Notes: generated by a model from the sequence alone, not told the origin. Counted from the first letter of the stretch, positions 50,726 to 58,271 are shown. The stretch: DNA of 64,000 nucleotides from Thermostichus vulcanus str. 'Rupite' (GCF_022848905.1 NZ_JAFIRA010000016.1:1-64000); one strand, 5' to 3'. A program made the numbers and translations.

Positions 50726-51185
50726 TCATGCGGAGCACGATGCGCCTCTACTGACTCCACTGAGGTCAAGCCCCAATGTTGCCGCTACTTTCCGGAGTAT
50801 ATTGGCAGCTCCATTGCCATCCGCATTCAGATACCCATTTCCTGCGGTTCGATAGAGTCCTCGTTTGACACGCCGTCCTGACGCTTTCCAGCCTTCGGGT
50901 TTTTCACCGTATTGGGGAAGAGCGTCCTTGTCCAGAAAACTTGCTGCTGAAGTATTCGCTTCCTCTGTTTCAACAAATCGGATGCCATACGGCTGGCAAA
51001 GCTGAGATGCTCTCTGCTTCAACCGGGCGGTGGGAATTTGGACAAACTGCTGATTCATTTTTCGCCCCATGTTGGCTGGGTCTTTTTGCCTTGGGTTCCA
51101 GTCAAAGACAACCGTTCCGGCCCTCCCGGACTTATGGTGATCAAGGATTACTAAGGCCAGAAAGCTGCCAATAATCTGGCTCTGA
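50726..51185 (-). pseudogene. TnpB C-terminal remnant (element 3)
   Basis: Only the C-terminal third survives. The frame runs from about 51185 through TVVFDWNPRQKDPANMGRKM, FVQIPTARLKQRASQLCQ and FVETEEANTSAASFL to YLNADGNGAANILRKVAATL. This matches the cyanobacterial TnpB-like subgroup with a QIPTARL and VETEEA signature. The N-terminal two thirds, including RuvC-I, are absent. The RuvC-III Asp (NADGNGAAN) is preserved, and the usual zinc-ribbon cysteines are missing here too. Confidence 0.75.
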
Positions 51186-51287
51186 AGTTAGTACAGCCCT
51201 TTGCGCCAAGGGCACGCTAGCGCGACCGTTAGTCACCTAGCACGGGGGAATCCCCTTCGCGACAGCGGTGCGGAGCACTCTAGCGCT

Positions 51288-51309
51288 TTCAAAATAGGTT
51301 CAAAATAGG
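51288..51309. repeat. 11-bp tandem duplication (intergenic)
   Basis: TTCAAAATAGG occurs twice in tandem between the TnpB and ISL3 remnants. Confidence 0.9.
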
Positions 51310-51365
51310 GTAAGGACACAACTGTTGTTGTAGCAAACCCACGTTCACTTTAGGCATGCGGAGCA

Positions 51366-51950
51366 TTAAAGGGCTGTAATGTTGGTAAACCCATACCCTT
51401 GTCGCTTGATTACCTTGATCCGGTTGTTGATTCCCTCCATGATGCCACTGGTCACACGATTGGCAAAATACTGACAGATTCCCTGAAGATGATTCTGGAT
51501 TGTTTTCACCACATCGGTGTAGATTCTTCGAACATCTTTCAGCCATGCGACTATTTGAACCTCTCCTTCTTTTACGGTGATCCTGCTCTCGAAAATGCTT
51601 CGTAGTCTTTCTTTCAGTGTATAGGCTTGCCTCAGTTGTTGACTTTGTCTTAAATAGATTGCTAGTTTTGCTTTTTCTTCCGCAGTTAAGTCTTCATTAT
51701 TCTTAAGTATGATTCTTCTTGAGCCTTTTTCTGTGAGTCGAGACTGTCGTCTAAGTCTGTCTAATTCTTTGGCAGCTTTCTGCATCACATGAAATCTGTC
51801 ATAGACAATATGTGCTTTGGGAAATACCGGCTTGACTAGCCTGGCAAATCCAGCCCACATATCGATGCCAACCTCTTCGATATTCAGCCTCTCTTCCTCT
51901 GTCCATAGGCTTTCTAAGAATTGATTGAAATCTGAGGTGATAGGGGGCCT
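51366..51950 (-). pseudogene. ISL3-family transposase remnant
   Basis: The frame carries the catalytic region of an ISL3 DDE transposase: EEVGIDMWAGFARLV (Asp), AHIVYDRFHVMQKAAKEL (Asp), and near the end FANRVTSGIMEGINNRIK (Glu), followed by KRQGYGFTN. The N-terminal zinc-finger part and the C-terminal tip are missing. The left part of the frame (from about 51950) lacks a start codon. It is a dead fragment beside TnpB element 3. Confidence 0.8.
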
Positions 51951-52071
51951 ACCCTCAGCTCAGTCGAGGTGGGTCGTAGACCACGATTGGAAAAGATCAG
52001 AAACAACTTCTACTCAACCTCGACAAACTCATCCAACAGAGAGCAAGGTTAGGGACTGAGAACAAACATCT

Positions 52072-52097
52072 GCTGCATATCTCAGCTGCATATCTCA
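52072..52097. repeat. 13-bp tandem duplication (intergenic)
   Basis: GCTGCATATCTCA occurs twice in tandem between the ISL3 remnant and the first nif11 gene. The spacer 51951-52170 shows no supportable gene. Confidence 0.9.
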
Positions 52098-52172
52098 AAA
52101 GAGGCAAAGGCACGAGACAAAAGCAGACTAGATTTGCTCTAGCCTGCTTCATACATCCATAGGAGTCTACAT

Positions 52173-52205
52173 CCACAGGATACAGATCTGCTCTGTATCC
52201 TGTGG
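52173..52205 (-). promoter_or_regulatory. 14-bp perfect hairpin after the first nif11 gene
   Basis: CCACAGGATACAGA pairs perfectly with TCTGTATCCTGTGG around a five-base loop. It begins ten bases after the stop codon of the precursor gene. There is no T-run, so it is more likely an mRNA-stabilising 3' structure or a processing site than a standard terminator. Confidence 0.5.
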
Positions 52206-52214
52206 AGAAAGAGA

Positions 52215-52565
52215 CTACCACTTCGGCTTGGGGATTTTGATTTGAGGGGTCAGAGGAATCGCTGCTGAGGCAATGGTACTAATGGCACTGATAATAGCTG
52301 TGGCAACCACAGCCTCACCACCGGCAACCGCTTCCAACTCTTCATCAGAGAGTTCACCAGCATCTTGACGCTCGCCAAATTCCGCTTGGCGTTTCTGCAC
52401 TTCTTCCCAAAGCTCGTCGGGAGTGACGTCATAGCCTTTGCTAACAGCAAGCTGGGCGGCAGCACCCCGATCATCCTCAGCTTCCAGAGCTTTCGCCAAC
52501 TCTTCTAGCAAAGAGGCATCTTCTCCCACCTTATCCAAAAACTCAGCAGCAGCTTGAGTGCTCAT
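52215..52565 (-). CDS. Nif11-type RiPP precursor peptide 1
   Basis: The 116-aa product has a Nif11 leader (MSTQAAAEFLDKVGEDASLL) with the conserved YDVTPDELW segment, ending at the double-glycine site ELEAVAGG (residues 82-83). The predicted core of 33 residues is hydrophobic (EAVVATAIISAISTIASAA, then IPLTPQI) and ends KIPKPKW. It has Ser and Thr but no Cys. The start at 52565 is chosen because it gives the family N-terminus; the frame reaches 52595. The leader is close to that of precursor 2 while the core is unrelated except for the last seven residues. An enzyme modifying or cleaving it may be the MBL protein at 53704. Confidence 0.85.
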   Translation of the reverse strand: MSTQAAAEFLDKVGEDASLLEELAKALEAEDDRGAAAQLAVSKGYDVTPDELWEEVQKRQAEFGERQDAGELSDEELEAVAGGEAVVATAIISAISTIASAAIPLTPQIKIPKPKW

Positions 52566-52714
52566 ATTGAAGACCCAATAAACGAACAAGAACAATTTAC
52601 CATCAAACAGTCGCAGTCAATTATTAAGAATTACTAAGGCTTCTTCCCTAGGGATCCCAATAAGCTATCCCCTCAACGCAATTTCAACTGCTGCCGAGGT
52701 GCGCTAATCAAGAC

Positions 52715-52777
52715 TTACCACTTGGGTCTTGGCAAGGAGGATTATTCGAGAAATGCGTTAACAGCCTCTATGCTCAT
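52715..52777 (-). pseudogene. Third Nif11 precursor, internally deleted remnant
   Basis: On the minus strand a 21-codon unit reads MSIEAVNAFLE, stop, SSLPRPKW, stop, in a single frame. The first part is the N-terminus of a Nif11 leader and the last part is the PKW tail of a core peptide, while the middle (about 90 residues) is gone. A GAGG-like ribosome-binding sequence precedes the ATG. It is therefore the scar of a third precursor gene located between the two intact ones. Confidence 0.65.
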
Positions 52778-52814
52778 GATCCTCACTTCAGGGTTGAAAT
52801 GAGATGGTATAGCC

Positions 52815-52857
52815 AAAAAAGAGCGGCTTGGACAATGGATATCACTAGGCCGCTCCA
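52815..52857 (-). terminator. Intrinsic terminator of precursor 2
   Basis: GAGCGGC (52821-52827) pairs with GCCGCTC (52849-52855) around a long loop. On the minus strand the structure is followed by TTTTTTGG. It ends transcripts from the nif11 gene at 52904-53245, so precursors 1 and 2 are separate units. Confidence 0.6.
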
Positions 52858-52903
52858 AAAGATATCTGCTAGTTCACACGCTACATATTTAGGCAGAAAA
52901 TAT

Positions 52904-53245
52904 TCACCACTTGGGCTTAGGAATCTTGGGCAAGGGGAAGGGCAGACCACCCCCTGGGCCCCCAGGAAAGCCAGGGATTGTGACAGGGACTGTGAGCGTT
53001 GGCCCTAAGAAGCCCCCTGCAACAGATTCAAGTTCTTCATCACTCAATTCAGTACCCGCTTCTGCCTGACGCTTTTGGACTTCTGCCCATAGTTCGTCGG
53101 GAGTAACGTCATAGCCTTTGCTAATGGCTAGCTGAGCTACAGCGGCTCGATCATCCTCAGCTTCCATAGCTTGCGCCAATTCGTTCATCAAAGCTTCATC
53201 CTCTGCGACTTTTTTGAGAAAGTCGCTGACAGCTTCTGCACTCAT
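52904..53245 (-). CDS. Nif11-type RiPP precursor peptide 2
   Basis: The 113-aa product starts MSAEAVSDFLKKVAEDEALM, carries the same ISKGYDVTPDELWAEVQKRQ leader segment as precursor 1, and ends its leader with ELESVAGG (77-78). The 35-residue core is proline- and glycine-rich (LTVPVTIPGFPGGPGGG, then LPFPLP) and ends KIPKPKW like precursor 1. There is no Cys, and the only hydroxyl residues are three Thr. The start at 53245 follows the family pattern; an ATG nine bases upstream also exists. An intrinsic terminator lies downstream. Confidence 0.85.
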   Translation of the reverse strand: MSAEAVSDFLKKVAEDEALMNELAQAMEAEDDRAAVAQLAISKGYDVTPDELWAEVQKRQAEAGTELSDEELESVAGGFLGPTLTVPVTIPGFPGGPGGGLPFPLPKIPKPKW

Positions 53246-53540
53246 ACTAAACACCTCGGGCTGGCCTACGAGTGAACTATAACACTAGCCACCCAAATTT
53301 CAGTCAAAGGAAAGGTTAAGAAACTTTCGTATTATGGGCCTCAATACATATCCGATAAAATTTGCCTGCGGAATCTACAACTCTGCAGTATTGTGACTGG
53401 TTCGTTTGGTTCAGAAGCTTGCCTTAAATGAAATATTCAAGAAGAGATGGTTTCTGTCTGTCACAGCTTCATTAAGGCTTTATCTAGCTAGATGTTCCCT
53501 TTGGAATTGACATGTTAGTATCAAGCAGCACTGCATCAAA

Positions 53541-53579
53541 TGCTCATAAGTTGTGCTCATAAGTTGTGCTCATAAGTTG
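53541..53579. repeat. Three perfect copies of a 13-bp unit
   Basis: TGCTCATAAGTTG is repeated three times in tandem in the divergent spacer (53246-53703) between precursor 2 and the MBL-fold gene. It could be a protein-binding array or simply a product of the micro-duplication process. Nothing else is seen in this spacer apart from possible promoters. Confidence 0.9.
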
Positions 53580-53703
53580 ATTGAGGGGTTGCTTGCGCCT
53601 CTATACTCTTTCGAGCATTGACTGAGATTGTGAACTTCCTAATCCTTTTTTTAGGGCTGTATTGAATTTATCGTTCTAGTAGAACAGGAAAGATTTGTTG
53701 AAG

Positions 53704-55173
53704 ATGCATGATATTCTAACTTTTGCTCGCGGATCCCAGTTCTTGGCCGTAAATGGCAACGACCAGATTTGCTATGCCGTGCAGCCATTGATACAGGCAC
53801 TGTTGCAGGATTTTGTAGATACCCATGACCTAGGGCTTTCCATACAGCGGGGACTGCAGGTGCAACCGGAGGTGGCCGAGGCTTTATTCGACATTGACCT
53901 GGACTCGCCAGAGCCCTTTTCCCTCAAGCCGCAGTTCCTATTCCCGGAAACGAACCCCCTGCTGGGTCTTTTCTTTAGCAATACCCGGATCCCGTCTTTT
54001 TTGCGTAGAGAGGGGCGAGAGGCTATTCAAGATGAGGCCATCTTGCCGGCGATTCATCAGTTGCTGGCACAGTGTGGTCGCGGCACCCAAACCCGTCAAC
54101 AGATTCTGGAGCAGCTGCCAGAAGAGGTTCATCCCCTGTTGGAAAAGTTAATCGCCTCTCAGGTCTTGGTGGAGCAACCCTATACTCCTGTTGCAGCTCC
54201 TTTGGGATCGAGTGGGGTTTATCGCCTACAACATGCCGCACTCCTTTACCGCTCGGGCACCACAGGTATTTTGGTGGATCCGCAGTTTCACTCCAACTAC
54301 GGGCGGGAAGGACTCAAAGCCGATATCACCCGCGCCATGGTGGAAGGTCAAGTGGATGCCATACTCATTTCCCACAGCCATTATGACCACTGGCATTATC
54401 CCACCCTGATGATGTTTCCTGCGGATATCCCGGTGATTGTGCCCAAAGTGCCTCGGCCCAGCTTGATGTGCGAAGACATGGAAGGACGCTTGCGCAGCCT
54501 GGGGTTTGAGCAGGTCATCGCGGTAGATTGGTATGCCGACCCGATTCGGATTGGGGATATTGATGTGCGTGTGCTGCCCTTCTACGGGGAGCAACCCTTG
54601 GTGCCCCGATTTGACAGCCCACAGCATCCCGACCTGCGCAACTGGGGCAACACTTACCTACTGCAATGCGAAGAATTCACTTCATGGTTCTTGATCGATG
54701 CGGGGTTTGAGCCGGCGGCTTCGATGGTGGAGGTAGCCGAATATGTGCGGGATCGCTTTGCACCTTTGGATCATTTGATCAGCAATTTTCAAGCCCTCTC
54801 CTACAATTCCATTGGTACCGACCTCTCCAGCTGGGGGGTTGATATTGTTGCCAACCTACTCAGCAACCCGCGTATTTTTTCGGTCACTAATGAACAGGAG
54901 GGCGGCTACATCGCCACTTTAGGACCCGCAGGCGTCGCCGAACTCAGCAGCATTACTCAAGCCAAAGCCTGCTTACCCTATGCCGATAGCTGGTCAGACT
55001 TGGGAACCCCTGGGATCCATGATCGAGAACTGATTGAGGCTACCCTCGTGGAACTTCAAAAACGGGGTGCGGCAACGGCAGTGATCCCTTGGCACATTGG
55101 GGATGGCTATGTCTACTCCAAAACGGGATCCCCTCATCAACTGCTTCGGAATGCCATTCGTTCAGGGCGTTGA
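53704..55173 (+). CDS. MBL-fold metallohydrolase with N-terminal PqqD/RRE-like segment
   Basis: The C-terminal part (about 175-485) is a metallo-beta-lactamase fold. HSHYDHWH (residues 227-234) is the HxHxDH metal motif, LIDAGFEP provides a further metal Asp, and PWHIGDGYVY a late His. Residues about 110-162 (AILPAIHQLLAQCGRGTQTR, then QILEQLPEEV) resemble the winged-helix PqqD/RRE domain, which binds RiPP leaders. The divergent neighbour genes encode Nif11 precursors. Together this suggests a maturation hydrolase, by loose analogy with PqqB. Starts at TTG 53695 or 53698 are possible; residue numbers are counted from 53695. The stop codon lies in a transposon end (55170), so the C-terminus may be truncated. 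Confidence 0.75.
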   Translation: MHDILTFARGSQFLAVNGNDQICYAVQPLIQALLQDFVDTHDLGLSIQRGLQVQPEVAEALFDIDLDSPEPFSLKPQFLFPETNPLLGLFFSNTRIPSFLRREGREAIQDEAILPAIHQLLAQCGRGTQTRQQILEQLPEEVHPLLEKLIASQVLVEQPYTPVAAPLGSSGVYRLQHAALLYRSGTTGILVDPQFHSNYGREGLKADITRAMVEGQVDAILISHSHYDHWHYPTLMMFPADIPVIVPKVPRPSLMCEDMEGRLRSLGFEQVIAVDWYADPIRIGDIDVRVLPFYGEQPLVPRFDSPQHPDLRNWGNTYLLQCEEFTSWFLIDAGFEPAASMVEVAEYVRDRFAPLDHLISNFQALSYNSIGTDLSSWGVDIVANLLSNPRIFSVTNEQEGGYIATLGPAGVAELSSITQAKACLPYADSWSDLGTPGIHDRELIEATLVELQKRGAATAVIPWHIGDGYVYSKTGSPHQLLRNAIRSGR

Positions 55174-55250
55174 CACTCCCCCGGCTATTAGCTTGCTTCC
55201 GCGAAGCGGTAGAGCCGGGGTTTTACGCCGCTTTTCGATAAGATTTCTGT
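55170..55250. repeat. Solo TnpB-type transposon end at the MBL gene stop
   Basis: TTGACACTCCCCCGG (55170-55184) is identical to the ends at 33977 and 50642 in its first 12 bases. A hairpin with the module TTCCGCGAAGCGG follows, then CCGGGGTTTTACGCCGCTTTT, which resembles the left end of element 2 at 35259. No transposase is present. The TGA stop of the MBL gene is part of the sequence. Confidence 0.6.
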
Positions 55251-55321
55251 GGAGTCGGGTTTGGCGAGCTAGACACGGCGGTAAGACTTAGCAAGTCCAG
55301 CGCACAGGAGGGATCCCAGCA

Positions 55322-55570
55322 ATGAGTGAGCCAACATTGAGGGATGTGCTGGCGGAGGTGAAAGCTACCCGTCAGGACATCCAGGCGTTAGAGGCACGTT
55401 TAGAGAGTGAAGTTAAGCGTTGGGACGAACGGTTCTTTCAGTCTTCCAGAGATACCTTGAACTTCACCCGGAACGTAGTGGTTATTGCAGCAGTAACGGC
55501 TGTGCTGATCCCCCTGTTGCGGGATGTGACTCCCCTGATCATCGACATCATGAAAGAAACGAGCAGGTAA
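55322..55570 (+). CDS. Small coiled-coil membrane protein
   Basis: An 82-aa protein with an N-terminal amphipathic coil (LAEVKATRQDIQALEARLES) and one C-terminal hydrophobic helix (VVVIAAVTAVLIPLL). An AGGAGG site lies ten bases upstream of the ATG. No recognised domain. The orientation is consistent with a tail-type anchor of a cytoplasmic coiled coil. It may be unrelated to the RiPP locus. Confidence 0.6.
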   Translation: MSEPTLRDVLAEVKATRQDIQALEARLESEVKRWDERFFQSSRDTLNFTRNVVVIAAVTAVLIPLLRDVTPLIIDIMKETSR

Positions 55571-55583
55571 GGGCTTTAGGGAA

Positions 55584-55655
55584 TGGGCTGTGCTGGAATT
55601 GAACCAGCGACTCCCACCGTGTCAAGGTGGTACTCTACCTCTGAGTTAACAGCCC
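55584..55655 (-). tRNA. tRNA-Val(GAC)
   Basis: The cloverleaf is complete on the minus strand: acceptor stem GGGCTGT/ACAGCCC, anticodon stem CCACC/GGTGG with loop TTGACAC (anticodon GAC) and T-arm GCTGGTTCAATTCCAGC. The discriminator is A. No CCA is encoded. Length is 72 bases. Confidence 0.93.
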
Positions 55656-55763
55656 CCTTCAGGGATCCGACTGAGCTTAAATCACAAAGCCGGAAGTCGA
55701 TGATATCACATCTGTTCGCGACTGAGTTTGGGTGTCAAGAAGACCCGATGGCGGTGGGCTGAC

Positions 55764-56075
55764 TCAGGGGGATCCCGTCAGCAACTGGTAATGCAACACC
55801 TGCGGGGGCTGAGCAAAATAGGGGCCAATCAAAGCACGCCACCGGACAAAGTTTTCCGACTGGCGGAAGTTCACCAAATGGGCATTCAGGGATCCCCACT
55901 GAATCAACAGCAGGTATTGCTGAGGGTGTTCTAAACAACGTTGCAGTTGGTGCTGTCGGTAGCCCTCGGTTTGCTGCAAAAAGACAAACGCTTGGGCAAT
56001 CGCCGCTTCAAAAGCAGCCTCAGAGCCAGGGAGCACCTCTAGCTGCGCCACCTCAAGAACAGGAGAATCACTCAT
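55764..56075 (-). CDS. Antibiotic biosynthesis monooxygenase-like (ABM) protein
   Basis: A 103-aa dimeric alpha-beta barrel protein: LEVAQLEVLPGSEAAFEAAI, the central YRQHQLQRCLEHPQQYLLLI and IQWGSLNAHLVNFRQSENFV. ABM domains oxidise small aromatic compounds or serve as stress proteins; heme-degrading relatives exist. No catalytic Asn/Trp pair is certain. It starts seven bases after the cysH stop and is surely cotranscribed with it. Confidence 0.75.
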   Translation of the reverse strand: MSDSPVLEVAQLEVLPGSEAAFEAAIAQAFVFLQQTEGYRQHQLQRCLEHPQQYLLLIQWGSLNAHLVNFRQSENFVRWRALIGPYFAQPPQVLHYQLLTGSP

Positions 56076-56082
56076 CGCTGGG

Positions 56083-56829
56083 TTAGGTATGCAAGCCACA
56101 CTCAGTTTTGGCCTTGCCCTGCCAGCGGCCCGAACGGGGATCCGCACCCGGAGCGACAGGAGCGGTGCAGTGGATACAACCAATGCTGGGATAGTTGCGA
56201 TCGTGGAGGGGGTTGTAGGGGATCCCGTGGGTGCGGATGTAATCCCATACTTGGGTTTCCGTCCAGTCGGCAAGGGGATTGAGCTTGAGACGGTTCCGTT
56301 TGCCATCCCATTGCACTTTGCCAATATCGGCGCGGGTGGGGGATTGTTCCCGACGCATACCCGTGATCCAGGTGGTGCAACTGACCAAAGCGCGATTCAA
56401 GGGTTCCACCTTGCGAATGCTGCAGCAGAGATCGGGGTTAGCGCGATACAGTTCCGGTCCATATTGAGCCGCTTGTTCTTCGGGAGTGAGCAGGGGTTTC
56501 AGGCTCTCCAGTTGCAGTTGCGGGTAGCGAGCTAGAATCTGCTCCCGCAGTTCCAGCGTTTCCGGGAAATGAAAATCGGTATCCAGGAAAAAGGCGCGGG
56601 CATGGGGGCGAATGGAAGTGAGCAGGTCGATCAACACCACATCTTCCGGGCCAAAGCTACAGGCCAGCAACAACCCATCCCCAAACTCCCGATCCGCCCA
56701 GCTCAGTAAGGCTATTGGATCCAGAGGCTCGAACTGTTCGCTTAAAGACACAACTTGGGGTTGATACTGTTCTTGCAGCGCTTGGACTGCCAATTCCCAG
56801 CGGCTTGAGGAAGAAAGGGTTGCTGTCAT
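56083..56829 (-). CDS. cysH: Phosphoadenylyl/adenylyl-sulfate reductase
   Basis: CysH reduces activated sulfate to sulfite with thioredoxin or glutathione. The P-loop-like site is LLACSFGPEDVVLIDLL. The CC pair (NPDLCCSIRKVEPL) and the CIHC pair are the iron-sulfur cluster ligands of the APS-reductase type. The catalytic Cys is in the C-terminal ECGLHT. The start at 56829 (MTATLSSSS) is preferred over 56838. Length is 248 aa. Presence of all four Cys points to APS as substrate, though cyanobacterial enzymes vary. Confidence 0.92.
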   Translation of the reverse strand: MTATLSSSSRWELAVQALQEQYQPQVVSLSEQFEPLDPIALLSWADREFGDGLLLACSFGPEDVVLIDLLTSIRPHARAFFLDTDFHFPETLELREQILARYPQLQLESLKPLLTPEEQAAQYGPELYRANPDLCCSIRKVEPLNRALVSCTTWITGMRREQSPTRADIGKVQWDGKRNRLKLNPLADWTETQVWDYIRTHGIPYNPLHDRNYPSIGCIHCTAPVAPGADPRSGRWQGKAKTECGLHT

Positions 56830-56900
56830 AGGGTGCAAACACGAGGTTACTGATATTTTTTAATCTACATTAATTCGGTCAGATTTTGGGAGTTTTTAGG

Positions 56901-57830
56901 TTATCGGATGGCAGCAGGCAGGGGTAGTGATTGGGATCCCTTAACTCGGAGGGGAATTTCTCCCCAGCGATCCCGACGAGTACCCATCACCAAGCCATGC
57001 CAAAGGGGGCTGGGATCCAGCTCCAGCAGGTTGACCCAGTGGTAACGGAGGATCCCGCGCCGCGGATTCACGTCCAACTCAAACACCCGCAACGCCGAGA
57101 TAGGCCCGACCAATGGGGGGGCAGTCAGGTAAGGGATCCCGTCCCGGACATACATCTTCGGCACATGTAGATGCCCACTCAAAACCGCCACCACACGCCC
57201 ATGACTGGCTAGGATATCGTGCAGGGCTAGGGCTTGCTCGGTTAAGACTCGATACTTGCGGAATAAAACCGAGTCCATCTGCCTCGCAGAGGTAAAGGGG
57301 GGCTGATGAATGAGCAGGATCAGCCATTCCTCCGGTACGGATTGCAAATGTTCGGATAACCAGTGCAGTTGGGCTGGTCGCAACACCCCCTGAGGCAAGG
57401 GGAAGCGCCCTAAGCTGGCATCGAGAGCAATCAACCGGATCCCAGGCAGTGGAGCGAGGCTGTAATCCACGTAGCCAGTCGGAGCTAGTTGCAGCGGGAA
57501 TTGGTCTTGGCACCAACGGACGAACTGATCTCGGTTGAAACGCCCCTTGCGCCCGAGCGTGTCGATATCGTGGTTGCCGAGACTGAGGTAGTAGGGCACC
57601 CGCAGTTGGGAGAGGATCTCTTGAAAGCACTGAAAACTAGGGGGATCCGCTTGATCCACCAAATCCCCGGTAAAAACCACAAAGCGCAGATCGGGCACTT
57701 GATTAAGATGGGCGATGGCTGCTTCCAACTGGCGGCGGGGGGATTCGGACATCCACCAACAGCGGCACCCTGTCTCCGGCATCAGATGAATATCCGAGAC
57801 TTGTGCAAAGCGAATCCGTTCGGTTGCCAT
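56901..57830 (-). CDS. Calcineurin-like metallophosphoesterase (CpdA-type)
   Basis: Five phosphoesterase motifs are seen in order: FAQVSDIHLMPETG (DxH), FVVFTGDLVDQ (GD), YLSLGNHDIDTLG (GNHD), LILLIHQPPF (H) and AVLSGHLHVPK (GHxH). The order and spacing resemble CpdA-type class III cyclic nucleotide phosphodiesterases, so cAMP degradation is one possibility. A short Cys-rich element CRCWWM follows the first motif. Length is 309 aa. Confidence 0.87.
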   Translation of the reverse strand: MATERIRFAQVSDIHLMPETGCRCWWMSESPRRQLEAAIAHLNQVPDLRFVVFTGDLVDQADPPSFQCFQEILSQLRVPYYLSLGNHDIDTLGRKGRFNRDQFVRWCQDQFPLQLAPTGYVDYSLAPLPGIRLIALDASLGRFPLPQGVLRPAQLHWLSEHLQSVPEEWLILLIHQPPFTSARQMDSVLFRKYRVLTEQALALHDILASHGRVVAVLSGHLHVPKMYVRDGIPYLTAPPLVGPISALRVFELDVNPRRGILRYHWVNLLELDPSPLWHGLVMGTRRDRWGEIPLRVKGSQSLPLPAAIR

Positions 57831-58077
57831 CGGCTTTGTACTTATTCACACCTCACGCCCGGATCATAATCAATAACGGCCCTGAGGGCTATGGGCTTCT
57901 CTTAACCTTGACCGGACTCTATCCCTTGAGAACCCTTGAGCCTAGGGAGGGCTGAAAGTGAGTCTGATTCTTGTTTCAGCAGGGCTGGGGAGAAACCGTT
58001 AGGGTGTGGAGAAGCGGATTTCCATTGGTAAGGGATCCGGTCTCACTTTCATTTTGAGCATTTTAAGGAGAACCATC

Positions 58078-58245
58078 ATGTCCACCAGTACCCTTGTCCG
58101 TTGTGCCTGTGAACATTGCAACTGTAGTTTTGACAGTAGCCAAGGCTTTACCTACGAAGGGAACCTCTATTGCAGCGAAGCCTGTGCCACCCACAACCAT
58201 GAGCACCCCTCCGATTGCTGTGTTAGCGCCCATTGCTGCCAGTGA
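58078..58245 (+). CDS. smtA: SmtA-type metallothionein
   Basis: A 55-aa zinc/cadmium-binding protein. The cysteine pattern CACEHCNCSFD, LYCSEACATH and CCVSAHCC with histidines (HNHEHP) fits the cyanobacterial BmtA/SmtA family, which has a treble-clef fold holding four zinc ions. The start at 58078 follows AAGGAG. The frame reaches 58006 but has no resemblance there. No smtB repressor gene lies in divergent orientation, unlike the classic locus. Confidence 0.93.
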   Translation: MSTSTLVRCACEHCNCSFDSSQGFTYEGNLYCSEACATHNHEHPSDCCVSAHCCQ

Positions 58246-58271
58246 GAGGCTAACGGGTGAGAGGCTAGCGG
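58242..58271. repeat. 15-bp imperfect tandem duplication
   Basis: GTGAGAGGCTAACGG is followed directly by GTGAGAGGCTAGCGG (14 of 15 identical). It begins over the smtA stop codon and continues into the end of the acetyltransferase remnant. Confidence 0.85.

Noticed and set aside
51997-52221. 74-codon minus-strand frame between the ISL3 remnant and nif11 precursor 1
   Set aside because: It runs through the 13-bp duplication and the 14-bp hairpin and has no resemblance to any family.
53541-53579. Three direct repeats considered as a CRISPR array
   Set aside because: The units are 13 bp with no spacers between them, so it is a tandem repeat and not CRISPR.
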